Assembly: GCA_020723785.1 (NCBI GenBank) | Contig: DYIH01000014.1 | Location: 1 to 16,905 of the forward strand | Length of the DNA stretch: 16,905 nt | Reading direction: 5' to 3' | DNA from: Thermaerobacter marianensis | GTDB lineage: Bacteria; Bacillota; Sulfobacillia; DYIH01 | Shown: positions 1 through 6,543 of the stretch, piece after piece | Layout of the letters: the number at the start of each line of letters is the position of its first letter | Numbering within the stretch: position 1 is the stretch's first letter | Program-made: the position numbers and the translations under genes | Notes under the pieces: generated by a model | Seen by the model: the letters and a program-made list of their open reading frames with translations, nothing else | Told to the model about the DNA's origin: nothing | The model's database searches: none

Positions 1-428
1 AGCTTGGTGGCGCCCATCGTGTTGGTCGGGTTGGCCACCTTGTCGGTGCTGATGGCGATCACTCTATCGACCTCTTCATCGAGAGCCGCTTCAATGACGT
101 TCTGCACCCCGAGGACGTTCGTCTTCACCGCCTCGAAGGGGTTGTACTCGCAGGCGGGCACGTGCTTCAAGGCCGCGGCGTGGAAGACGACGTCGACGTC
201 CTCCATGGCCCGCCGCAGGCGCTCCCTGTCGCGGACGTCTCCGATGAGGTAGCGAACGTTGGTATATGCCTGCAGCTCCTGCTGCAGCTCGAATTGCTTC
301 CCCTCGTCGCGGCTGAGGACGCGCACCACCGCCGGCCGCTGGGCCAGCGTTTGGCGCACGATCTCGCTCCCGATGGAACCTGTGCCGCCGGTGACCAGCA
401 CCTTCTTCCCCTCAAGCAAACCGCTCAC
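1..428 (-). CDS. UDP-N-acetylglucosamine 4,6-dehydratase family SDR, N-terminal part
   Basis: Partial: about 142 codons from a GTG start at 428, continuing past the left edge. The Rossmann motif GGTGSIGSE lies near residues 15-23. SRDEGKQFELQ, GDVRD and FHAAALKHVP follow, then STDK and NPTNTMGATK near the window end. These are family signatures of the short-chain dehydrogenases that turn UDP-GlcNAc into a 4-keto-6-deoxy sugar, the first step toward pseudaminic, legionaminic or bacillosamine-type sugars. The position that is Tyr (LYGATK) in PseB/FlaA1 is Met here (TMGATK), as in LegB/PglF/CapD-like members, so I do not assign pseB. The start is supported by GGAGGTGG eight bases upstream. The gene overlaps the maf end by 17 bp, implying cotranscription and a role in making the flagellin glycan. 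Confidence 0.88.
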   Translation of the reverse strand, partial: MSGLLEGKKVLVTGGTGSIGSEIVRQTLAQRPAVVRVLSRDEGKQFELQQELQAYTNVRYLIGDVRDRERLRRAMEDVDVVFHAAALKHVPACEYNPFEAVKTNVLGVQNVIEAALDEEVDRVIAISTDKVANPTNTMGATK

Positions 429-2319
429 GGCCCGCCACCTCCGCTCCCGCCATCCGCCGCACCCGCTCCGCCGCCTCGCCCACCAGGCCGGCCACCCGCT
501 CGGCCGCCACCGCCGCGCCGGCGTAGAGGACGATCGAGCGCTCGGCGATCTCCCGCCGCTCCTCCGGGCGCTCCGGGAAGGCGTCGCCGCCGGCGGCCGC
601 CTCCCGCAATCTGATGGACCGCTGCAGCCAGAAGAGCAACGGGTAAAGAAACTCGACCAGGACGTCGAAGCCGGGCTCCGCCGGCCGCAGGTTGAGGCGG
701 CGATCGACCCGGTCCAAGGCGGACAGGAGGCGGTTTACCTGGGCGGGGACAGCCCCGGCGTAATCCCTGCCGACCAGGTCCCGGAGGCGGTGGGCCAACT
801 GCTGCCCACGCCGCCCCAACCGGACGATCTCCCGGAGCCGGCGCCGCAACCCCTCCATCTCGCAAAGGAGCCGGTCCCAGTCGGGCCGCGGCGCCGGTAT
901 CGCCGCCAGGACCTCGGCCACCGGCACCGGTTCCCCGCAGTAGCGGTCGAGGGCCTCCCGAAGGGTCATCACCCTGGTCCCCTCGATGCGCGCCCCTCCT
1001 TCCGTAGCGTTGACGAAGGTCCGGCCGGGCAGGACGTCGATGGCCTCCTCAAACCACTTCAGGAAAGTGTACATATTGGGGGGCGTCGGCACCTCGCCGC
1101 CGTCGTTGGCCGGCACTCTCAGCAGCGTCCGCTCCTCCATGCGGAAGCCGGTCTCGGCGTAGTAGGTCCCGCTGGCGTAACATTTTCCATCCGGATAGGA
1201 CAGGTCCTGGCCGACGAAGATGATCGGATCAGCCCCCATCCGCACCGCCAGGCCGAAAGCGAAGGTGGCCACCGAACCCCCGGTCACCACGAGCCCCTTC
1301 GGCTCGGTGACCGACTCGAGCCAGCGCATGGCCGGCGTCTCGAAAGAGGCTATCAGCTTGGGACCGCGGAATTCGTCCAAAATCCGGTGGTGGGTGGCCG
1401 GTTCGGCCACAAGCCACATGCCCTCCGCCTCCTCTGTCTCGACGCCCTCGAAGTGGCGGTAGTTGAGGAAGGAACCGTCGATGGAGAGGACGAGGTCCGG
1501 GCGGATCCCGCGGCGCAGGAGCGCCTTGAGGGCGGTATCGACGCAGAGGATCACCGCCCGGCCCTTTGCTTCTGCCAGCAGGTGGGCGTTTTTATCCAGG
1601 GAGGGCCCCGCCGCGACGATGATGGCCGGCCGTCCGGTGAACCGGCCGAAGAGGTGGCTCACGCCCGGATTGGCGGCCACGTGGCCCACGTTGTAGAGCT
1701 TGTTCACCAGCCAGTCCCCGCTGTAGGCCGCCACAGTCACCAGGTTCGCCAGTTCGTCCATCACCGCGTCGCGGACGGCGGCGGCCGCCTCGTGGTAGAA
1801 GGCCGGAGCCCGCCGTACGGAGGCCGGGTGCTGGAAGAAGGCCACCCCGCGCAGGAATCGGGAGTCGCAGAGCGGTTTCAGCATCCGGCGGAAACCGGCG
1901 ACGCCGGCCCCGACCGCCCAGTGGACGCGATGGGAGCCAAGCACCGGCCGGAGGTCGACGGCCTCCATGGCCACCCGCATGACTTTCGTGTCCGGTTCGA
2001 CGACCACCAGCGCCCGTGTGCGGGGATGGCGGCGGAACAGCTCCAGCACGTGATAGCCCAAGCCGAGGCCGAAGGCGACGACCAGGTCGGGGTCCTCGAT
2101 CACCGCCTCCTCCACGAGCCGCCTCGCCTCCAGCCAGGGATCGACCGAGCTGTGGACGAAACCGCCCTCCCGCCAGCGAGCCGTGGGCCAACCGCTGTCC
2201 GACGGCGCAAGCTCCAGCGCTCCGCTCTCCCTTTCCGCCATGACACGCGCCGCCAATTCGGCGTTGGCAGCTTGCAGCACCCGCAAGTTCTCCTCCCACC
2301 AACCCCGGGACACGGTCAT
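412..2319 (-). CDS. Maf-type motility-associated glycosyltransferase (DUF115/MptE-like)
   Basis: A 635-residue protein of the motility accessory factor family, cytoplasmic enzymes that transfer nonulosonic acids (pseudaminic or legionaminic acid) to flagellin Ser/Thr. The N-terminal third has LVVAFGLGLGYHVLEL (about 79-94) and LVVVEPD (104-110). The core DUF115 segment starts at PAIIVAAGPSLDKNA (231-245) and continues with AVILCVDTALKALL and PDLVLSIDGS (274-283), then FVGQDLSYPDGKCYA. The C-terminal part is Arg/Leu-rich and helical. The ATG start overlaps the stop of the upstream gene as ATGA, and the end overlaps the dehydratase gene, so one operon carries both sugar synthesis and transfer. 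The sugar donor cannot be told from sequence. Confidence 0.87.
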   Translation of the reverse strand: MTVSRGWWEENLRVLQAANAELAARVMAERESGALELAPSDSGWPTARWREGGFVHSSVDPWLEARRLVEEAVIEDPDLVVAFGLGLGYHVLELFRRHPRTRALVVVEPDTKVMRVAMEAVDLRPVLGSHRVHWAVGAGVAGFRRMLKPLCDSRFLRGVAFFQHPASVRRAPAFYHEAAAAVRDAVMDELANLVTVAAYSGDWLVNKLYNVGHVAANPGVSHLFGRFTGRPAIIVAAGPSLDKNAHLLAEAKGRAVILCVDTALKALLRRGIRPDLVLSIDGSFLNYRHFEGVETEEAEGMWLVAEPATHHRILDEFRGPKLIASFETPAMRWLESVTEPKGLVVTGGSVATFAFGLAVRMGADPIIFVGQDLSYPDGKCYASGTYYAETGFRMEERTLLRVPANDGGEVPTPPNMYTFLKWFEEAIDVLPGRTFVNATEGGARIEGTRVMTLREALDRYCGEPVPVAEVLAAIPAPRPDWDRLLCEMEGLRRRLREIVRLGRRGQQLAHRLRDLVGRDYAGAVPAQVNRLLSALDRVDRRLNLRPAEPGFDVLVEFLYPLLFWLQRSIRLREAAAGGDAFPERPEERREIAERSIVLYAGAAVAAERVAGLVGEAAERVRRMAGAEVAGRERFA

Positions 2320-2939
2320 GACCCGCGGGCGGCTTTGGCCCGCAGCTCCTCCATCTCCGCCGGCAGGCTGGACAACCGGCCGGCCAAATCATACTCCAAG
2401 CGATCGGCCAGCAGGATCGGATCCTGAGCCTCCATGGCCTGCCGGCACCCGTCGAGGCCCTGCGCCAGATCGCGCGACCAGGCGCGCAACCTTTCCGCGT
2501 CGTCTGGATCGATCCAAGGGGCCTTGCCCAGTTCCGACAGGCGCGCCAAGCCGGACAGGAGCTGGTACAGCCACTCGAGCCCGTCCAACGCCTGCAGCAA
2601 CAAGTCGCTCCCCTCCACCACGGCGCCTCGCTGGAGGGCCAGCGCGGCATCCGCCAGCCCCCGGCTCAACCGGGGCACGTAGGCGACGGCTTCCGCAAGG
2701 CTGTCCTCGGTCAGATCCCGAAGCCCGGCAATGGTGACGCCCAGCTCGCCCACGTCCCCCACCCGGACCGCGCCGGACCGTGCAACCACCTGCGAGTGAT
2801 CGTCCCCGTCCACCGTGACCCGCAGGATCGTTTCGCCCCGCGCCAGCGCCTCTCCCCCCAGCCGTTCCAGAAAGCTCTGCAGGGTGTCATCCGCCGAGCA
2901 GGAAACCTCCCGCTCGACGCCATTAACGAACAACCTCAT
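2316..2939 (-). CDS. conserved-looking protein of unknown function in the flagellin glycosylation operon
   Basis: A 207-residue protein I do not recognise. Residues 1-50 (MRLFVNGVEREV, then DDTLQSFLERL and ETILRVTVDGDD) alternate like a small beta-alpha-beta domain that could resemble a ubiquitin or ThiS-like grasp; this is a guess from pattern. The remainder (about 75-205) is acidic, Leu/Ala-rich and predicted helical, with no signal peptide or membrane segment. It overlaps the upstream winged-helix gene by 17 bp and the maf start by 4 bp (ATGA), so it is translationally coupled in the operon. It lies where fliS and fliT chaperone genes often sit, downstream of fliD. A helical chaperone-like role is possible, but it shows no FliS signature that I can see. 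Confidence 0.75.
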   Translation of the reverse strand: MRLFVNGVEREVSCSADDTLQSFLERLGGEALARGETILRVTVDGDDHSQVVARSGAVRVGDVGELGVTIAGLRDLTEDSLAEAVAYVPRLSRGLADAALALQRGAVVEGSDLLLQALDGLEWLYQLLSGLARLSELGKAPWIDPDDAERLRAWSRDLAQGLDGCRQAMEAQDPILLADRLEYDLAGRLSSLPAEMEELRAKAARGS

Positions 2940-3162
2940 TCCGCCATTCCCCTTTCACCAGATAGTACCCGCCGCCGTTGCCGCGCCGTACCGCGGCCAG
3001 GTTCATGCTGATGAGTTCCCGCACCTGGCGGCGCACGTACGAGGGATTCAGGTTCAGCCGCTGTCCGATCTCCTCCGAACTGGCGGGCGCCGCGTAGGTG
3101 GCGCCCAACTCGGTCAGGGCGCGCAGGATTTCCCACTGCACCGGGCGCAGACCGTCATTCAC
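2923..3162 (-). CDS. small winged-helix DNA-binding protein
   Basis: A 79-residue protein. LRPVQWEILRALTELG (5-20) forms a first helix. SSEEIGQRLNLNPSYVRRQVRELISMNLAAVR (28-59) reads as a helix-turn-helix with recognition helix PSYVRRQVREL. RRGNGGGYYLV (59-69) looks like the wing. This is the compact fold of MarR/ArsR-like or phage-type winged helices, without effector or dimerisation domains. The GTG start is preceded by GGGGTGG seven bases away. It is first in the operon with the unknown protein, maf and the dehydratase, and an inverted repeat lies 24-49 bp upstream of its start. A local autoregulator of flagellin glycosylation is the natural inference, but there is no direct proof. Confidence 0.75.
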   Translation of the reverse strand: MNDGLRPVQWEILRALTELGATYAAPASSEEIGQRLNLNPSYVRRQVRELISMNLAAVRRGNGGGYYLVKGEWRNEVVR

Positions 3163-3185
3163 GTCCGTCCACCCCGTTCACAAAA

Positions 3186-3211
3186 GTTGACGCAAGATCA
3201 CGTCAGTCAAC
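3186..3211. promoter_or_regulatory. inverted repeat upstream of the winged-helix gene, candidate operator
   Basis: GTTGAC (3186-3191) and GTCAAC (3206-3211) form a perfect 6-bp inverted repeat with a 14-bp spacer. A second, nested pair, TGACG (3188-3192) and CGTCA (3201-3205), shares the same bases. The site lies in the AT-rich gap between fliD and the winged-helix gene, 24 bp upstream of its start. On the minus strand TTGACT inside the left arm resembles a -35 box, but I see no good -10 at 17 bp. A regulator-binding site is an inference. Confidence 0.4.
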
Positions 3212-3221
3212 ATTATTTTTC

Positions 3222-3256
3222 GAAAATAAAAGGGGTTTTGTTTAGCCATGCCCCTT
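3222..3256 (-). terminator. intrinsic terminator after fliD
   Basis: Read on the minus strand just after the fliD stop, AAGGGG (3251-3256) pairs with CCCCTT (3230-3235) across a 15-base loop. A T-rich run, TTTTATTTT, follows the stem directly. It separates the flagellin-flaG-fliD unit from the glycosylation operon. Confidence 0.6.
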
Positions 3257-3264
3257 GTTCAACC

Positions 3265-4689
3265 TCAACCCTTCGCCGCGGCACCGAACTGGCCGACCAG
3301 CCACTGGGACTGGGCCTGCAGCGCAGCCAGCGATTGCTCCATGGCCGTGAAGCGCCGTACCAAGTCCCGGCGCCTCAGTTCCAGCCGCTCGTTGAACGCC
3401 TTGATCCGATCCTCGTAACGGTCGATGGTGACCTGCAGGACCTGCTGGGCACTGTCGATGAGCCCGTTGGCCTTCGTGTACTCATACAGGTCGGCGTATA
3501 GCCGAGTGGCCACACCGTTGGCGGCGTCACCCTCGGCCGTGCCGGCGGAGAAGAGCTTCTGCACTGCGGCGGGATCCTTGGCCAGGGCGTCCCGCAGCTT
3601 CGTTTCGTCCAGCGTGATGGCGCCCTGCTTGGCCGCCTCGACGCCGCTGGGCAAGCTGACACCCACCTGCCAGAGCGCCTCGTACTGGGTCGTCAGGCCG
3701 GCGACCTTGTCGGTCACCAGTCTCCGAAGGCGGCTGGAGAGGGTGGTAACGGCAGGATCTCCTCGGAAGGGATGCTGCTGCAGATCCTCATTATAGGCGT
3801 CAGACCGGGTCCCTTTCTCCAATGGTTTGGCATTCTGGCCGGTCTTGTCGGCAATCAGGTTGACAACGGCGTTGTAGGCGTCCACGAAGGCCTTGACGGC
3901 GTTGACAGTTCTGTCGACGTCGTTCTTGACCTCGATCGTGGAGGACCCGGTACCCTTCAGAGTCAGAGTGACACCGCTGATGACGTCGGTCAGGGTGTTG
4001 CTCGACCGGGTCACGGCCACGAGGTCCACGGTCAGGGAGGCGTCCCGGGCCGCCACCAGTTCGTTCTTGATGGCGCCCGCGGACGTCAGGATGCCCAGCT
4101 TCTCCAGGGGCTTGTTGGCCGTGTCGTCGGTGAAGCTGATCTGGGTGGCACCCGTTTCGTTGCGGGTGACGACCAGGCGGTTGTCGACGATGGTCGCGTT
4201 GACCCCCAGGGTTTGGGTTGACGTGTTGATGCGGTCGCGGATCGTTTCCAGGGTGTCATCAGCGTTGATGATGAAGGACTGGCCGTTGATCGTCACCGTC
4301 CCGCCGTTGAATCCCGCGATCAAGCTGTTCAGCGCGGTGCTGGCGCTCGTCTGCCGGTCGGAGGCCACCCTATGGGCCTGGGCCAGTTGGTTGACCGTGA
4401 CCGCGTATTTCCCCGAGACCGCCGACTCGGCCGCCGTGCCGGTCACCACCGCCTCGTTCGTGGACATCGCCGTCCTGCTCCGGAAGGTGGCCGATGCCTT
4501 GAGCTCGTTGACCGCCGTAAGCAGATCGTTCAGCTTCGTCTCCAACTCCGACCAGGCGTCGTAGCGGACCTGGTAGGCGCCCTTGCGCTGGGTGAGCAGG
4601 ACGGCGGGCCGCCGCTCGACCGCCATCAGCTTGTCGATGATACCCAGGGTGTCCAAACCGGACACCAAGCCGCCGAATTGAACACCCAT
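3265..4689 (-). CDS. fliD: flagellar hook-associated protein 2, filament cap
   Basis: A 474-residue FliD. It caps the growing filament and promotes flagellin folding, and is exported by the flagellar type III system with no cleaved signal. The N-terminal FliD_N domain starts at VQFGGLVSGLDTLGIIDKLMAVERRP (3-28) and continues through TNEAVVTGTA and GKYAVTVNQLAQAH. A hook-IN type segment, FNGGTVTINGQSF, follows. The C-terminal domain carries SGVTLTLKGTGSSTIEV and AFVDAYNAVVNLI and ends in a Leu-rich coiled coil (RFTAMEQSLAALQAQSQWLVGQF). Length is typical. The ATG start has only a weak GGCGGGTG site. It follows flaG by 24 bp, so the two are cotranscribed, and it ends at a terminator. No fliS follows. 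Confidence 0.96.
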   Translation of the reverse strand: MGVQFGGLVSGLDTLGIIDKLMAVERRPAVLLTQRKGAYQVRYDAWSELETKLNDLLTAVNELKASATFRSRTAMSTNEAVVTGTAAESAVSGKYAVTVNQLAQAHRVASDRQTSASTALNSLIAGFNGGTVTINGQSFIINADDTLETIRDRINTSTQTLGVNATIVDNRLVVTRNETGATQISFTDDTANKPLEKLGILTSAGAIKNELVAARDASLTVDLVAVTRSSNTLTDVISGVTLTLKGTGSSTIEVKNDVDRTVNAVKAFVDAYNAVVNLIADKTGQNAKPLEKGTRSDAYNEDLQQHPFRGDPAVTTLSSRLRRLVTDKVAGLTTQYEALWQVGVSLPSGVEAAKQGAITLDETKLRDALAKDPAAVQKLFSAGTAEGDAANGVATRLYADLYEYTKANGLIDSAQQVLQVTIDRYEDRIKAFNERLELRRRDLVRRFTAMEQSLAALQAQSQWLVGQFGAAAKG

Positions 4690-4713
4690 CGAAACACCCG
4701 CCTATCGCCGTTT

Positions 4714-5067
4714 CTAGGCCTTGCGGTCGAAGGCCTGCCCCGCGAGGCGCTTCAGTTCCGCCACCAATTCCAGGATGAGCTCGGGCGGGATGGCGTCCAG
4801 AACCTCGCCGGTAAGCCGGTCCAGCACTTGGATCTGCAACCGCCCTGACGCTTCGTGCAGGCGCAGGTGGACCCGGCGCTCCCGGGCATCCTCCTCCTGC
4901 ACCGCCTCGACCTTTTCCGAAACCGGTCTCCACCGCTTCAGGTCCTCGGACGCCGGGTGCGGTCCACCCTGCGCGGCGCGGCTGTTCTCGGAGAGGGATG
5001 GCGCCTGCCGCGGCGGCACTAGCGGGACTACCCTCTGCTCATAACCTTTGACCGATTCCACACGCAC
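4714..5067 (-). CDS. flaG: FlaG family flagellar protein
   Basis: About 117 residues. The C-terminal half carries the FlaG signature: HLRLHEASGRLQIQVLD, then TGEVLDAIPPELILELVAELK. The N-terminal half is charged and probably disordered. FlaG proteins are found between flagellin and fliD and affect filament length, though their mechanism is not well defined. An upstream GTG at 5076 overlaps the Shine-Dalgarno sequence GGGGAGG itself. The GTG at 5067 sits eight bases after GGAGG and is the better start (MRVESVKGYE). The gene lies about 50 bp below the hairpin that follows flagellin, so its expression probably depends on readthrough from the flagellin promoter. Confidence 0.88.
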   Translation of the reverse strand: MRVESVKGYEQRVVPLVPPRQAPSLSENSRAAQGGPHPASEDLKRWRPVSEKVEAVQEEDARERRVHLRLHEASGRLQIQVLDRLTGEVLDAIPPELILELVAELKRLAGQAFDRKA

Positions 5068-5116
5068 AGGCGCCACCTCCCCGCTGAACGCTCATCTTCA
5101 TTCAAAACCAATTGGT

Positions 5117-5146
5117 GCCGGGCCGGAAGACAACCCCCGGCCCGGC
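5117..5146 (-). terminator. strong hairpin after flagellin, probable partial terminator
   Basis: GCCGGGCCGG (5117-5126) and CCGGCCCGGC (5137-5146) form a perfect 10-bp stem with a 10-base loop. On the minus strand it is followed by a second short palindrome, ACCAATTGGT, and then only TTTTG, so the U-tract is displaced and weak. It would stabilise the flagellin mRNA end and reduce transcription into flaG-fliD, giving much more flagellin than cap protein. Confidence 0.65.
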
Positions 5147-5170
5147 CTTCTCTTCATGCCCTACCCGCTG

Positions 5171-5998
5171 TTAGCCGAGCAGCCGCAGCACCGACTGCGG
5201 GGCCGCATTGGCCTGGGCCAGCATGGCCGTGCCCGCTTGGATCAGGATCTGGTTCTTGGTGAACTCGGACATCTCCTTGGCCATGTCCACATCGCGAATG
5301 CGCGACTCAGCCGCCGTCAGGTTTTCAGCCGCCACACCCAGGTTGGCGATGGTGTACTCCAGGCGGTTCTGAATGGCGCCCAGCTTGGCCCGCTCACTCG
5401 ATACGTCACCGACGGCGTAGTCGAGTTTGCTGATCGCCGAAAGGGCTTTGTCCGCCGTGGAGATCGACAGCCCGGTCAGGTTCACCGTGCTCTTGCCCAG
5501 TGCCCCCGTGGTCATTGCGTTGATGCTCACCGCGAGGGCCTGTCCGACATTGGGCCCGATCTGGAACGTCACATTGTTGAACGTGCCATCGAGGAGCTTC
5601 TTGGTGTTGAACTCGGTGTTTTTGGCAATCCGGTTGATCTCCGACAGCAACTGGTCGACCTCGTTCTGCAGCTGTTTCCGGTCCTCGTCAGTCAGCGTGC
5701 CGTTGGACGACTGCACCGCCAGGTCCCGCATGCGTTGAATCATGGCCTGGACTTCGTTCATCGCACCTTCCGCCGTCTGGAAGAGAGAGACGGCGTCCTG
5801 GGCGTTCTGCACCGCCTTGTTCAGGCCGCCGATCTGGGCCCGCATCTTCTCCGAGATGGCCAGGCCCGCGGCGTCGTCCGCCGCTCTGTTGATCCGGTAG
5901 CCGGAGGAAAGTTTCTCCAGGGTTTTGCCCAGGGCGACGTTGGTCGTGCTGAGGTTCCGCCAGGCGTTGAGGGCGCTTACGTTGTGGTTGATACGCAT
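5171..5998 (-). CDS. hag: flagellin
   Basis: A 275-residue flagellin, the filament subunit. The N-terminal D0/D1 signature MRINHNVSALNAWRNL, LEKLSSGYRINRAADDAAGLAISEKMRAQ spans about 1-55, followed by NAQDAVSLFQTAEGAMNEVQAM. The C-terminal D1/D0 part (SERAKLGAIQNRLEYTIANL, ESRIRDVDMAKEMSEFTKNQIL, QANAAPQSVLRLLG) closes the protein. The middle is short, so it is a minimal flagellin without large D2/D3 domains, similar in size to the Bacillus one. The ATG has an AGGGAGG site 11 bases upstream, which lies in the loop of a small hairpin (see 6007-6020). A sigma-28 promoter lies at 6140-6167. Ser/Thr-rich middle segments are plausible targets of the Maf enzyme encoded downstream. Confidence 0.98.
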   Translation of the reverse strand: MRINHNVSALNAWRNLSTTNVALGKTLEKLSSGYRINRAADDAAGLAISEKMRAQIGGLNKAVQNAQDAVSLFQTAEGAMNEVQAMIQRMRDLAVQSSNGTLTDEDRKQLQNEVDQLLSEINRIAKNTEFNTKKLLDGTFNNVTFQIGPNVGQALAVSINAMTTGALGKSTVNLTGLSISTADKALSAISKLDYAVGDVSSERAKLGAIQNRLEYTIANLGVAAENLTAAESRIRDVDMAKEMSEFTKNQILIQAGTAMLAQANAAPQSVLRLLG

Positions 5999-6006
5999 GA
6001 TGTCTT

Positions 6007-6020
6007 CATCCTCCCTGATG
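6007..6020 (-). promoter_or_regulatory. hairpin over the flagellin ribosome-binding site, candidate CsrA site (BS2-like)
   Basis: On the minus strand CATC (6017-6020) pairs with GATG (6007-6010) around the loop AGGGAG, placing the Shine-Dalgarno GGA in a six-base loop, the preferred shape of CsrA sites. A further CATC at 5999-6002, just before the ATG, can pair with the same GATG, so two alternative hairpins compete. In Bacillus, CsrA represses hag at a comparable site. Confidence 0.55.
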
Positions 6021-6104
6021 TGTTTTGAGGGCCGTCCCCCCGGGGCGCTTTCCGCCGGCGGCGCCTTACCATGCGGCTGCGCTGAAGAGGACGACGCCGA
6101 CCGC

Positions 6105-6118
6105 CGACGTCCGTGTCG
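6105..6118 (-). promoter_or_regulatory. upstream hairpin in the flagellin leader, candidate CsrA site (BS1-like)
   Basis: On the minus strand CGAC (6115-6118) pairs with GTCG (6105-6108) around the six-base loop ACGGAC. The sequence ACACGGACGT matches most of the CsrA consensus ACARGGAUGU. It lies about 98 nt upstream of the ribosome-binding-site hairpin and has the same 4-bp stem and 6-base loop. Confidence 0.5.
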
Positions 6119-6139
6119 AGCGGTCGAACCCTATTCCAT

Positions 6140-6167
6140 TTATCGAAAGACACCGGGAAATTGTTTA
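6140..6167 (-). promoter_or_regulatory. sigma-28 (SigD) promoter of flagellin
   Basis: On the minus strand TAAA (6164-6167), a 16-base spacer, then TTCGATAA (6140-6147). The SigD consensus is TAAA-N14-16-GCCGATAA, so the -35 is perfect and the -10 matches at 6 of 8. Transcription would begin near 6133, giving a leader of about 135 nt before the flagellin ATG. Confidence 0.8.
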
Positions 6168-6222
6168 ACGATGGGGACGTAAGCCCGGGGGTGTCGTAGC
6201 GGATGCCGACGCTGGCAGCCCG

Positions 6223-6543
6223 CCATTCCACGAAGCGGATACCTTCCGGGTTCAGCAGGGCCAGCCTGGCCGCTTTCGGACAGGAAACCACCGCTGACAT
6301 CTCCACGCGTCCGTCCACCCTGTTCTGGACCCTCGGGTAGGTGGCGCAGGCGAGGGAGAGGGCGGTTTCACCCATCTGCAGTTGGATACGGCACAACTTC
6401 TCACTGGAGAGGAACGGACACCGCCCGTCCGCGTTCATCCGGATATGGGCATAGGTCGCCGTGCCGCCGCGGGTGCGGTTCCGTTTGAGCTTCTGTGCGA
6501 AGAGGGGGTCGCCGGGGCGGGCCGGCTGGTTACGTTCATGGTC
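6223..6543 (-). pseudogene. fliB: remnant of flagellin lysine-N-methylase gene fliB
   Basis: An uninterrupted frame reads NRTRGG..TYAHIRMNADGRCPFL, LCRIQLQMGE, CATYPRVQNRVDGRVEM and SCPKAARLALLNPEGIRF. These match in order the middle of FliB proteins (YA.I.L..DG.CPFL, LC.IQ..LGE, C.TYPR..N.VDG..E.S, SCPEAARL). FliB methylates flagellin lysines. The amino-terminal part with its CysCys-Gly-Trp type cluster and the long C-terminal part are absent. The frame is bounded upstream by the TAG stop of the TPR gene (6544-6546), in the same frame, and has no start codon until an internal ATG at 6438 with no ribosome-binding site. Downstream it runs open through the flagellin promoter to 5977, beyond any recognisable homology. 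Best read as a truncated relic. Confidence 0.72.

Noticed and set aside
259..2427. A 722-codon open frame on the plus strand
   Set aside because: It is antisense to the maf operon, has composition expected of the complement of GC-rich coding sequence (Pro/Arg/His/Gly-rich, no domains), and no ribosome-binding site.
5977..6438. A complete 153-residue protein from ATG at 6438
   Set aside because: It has no ribosome-binding site, only its first half matches FliB, and its second half runs through the flagellin promoter, leader and start. I treat the homologous part as a pseudogene.
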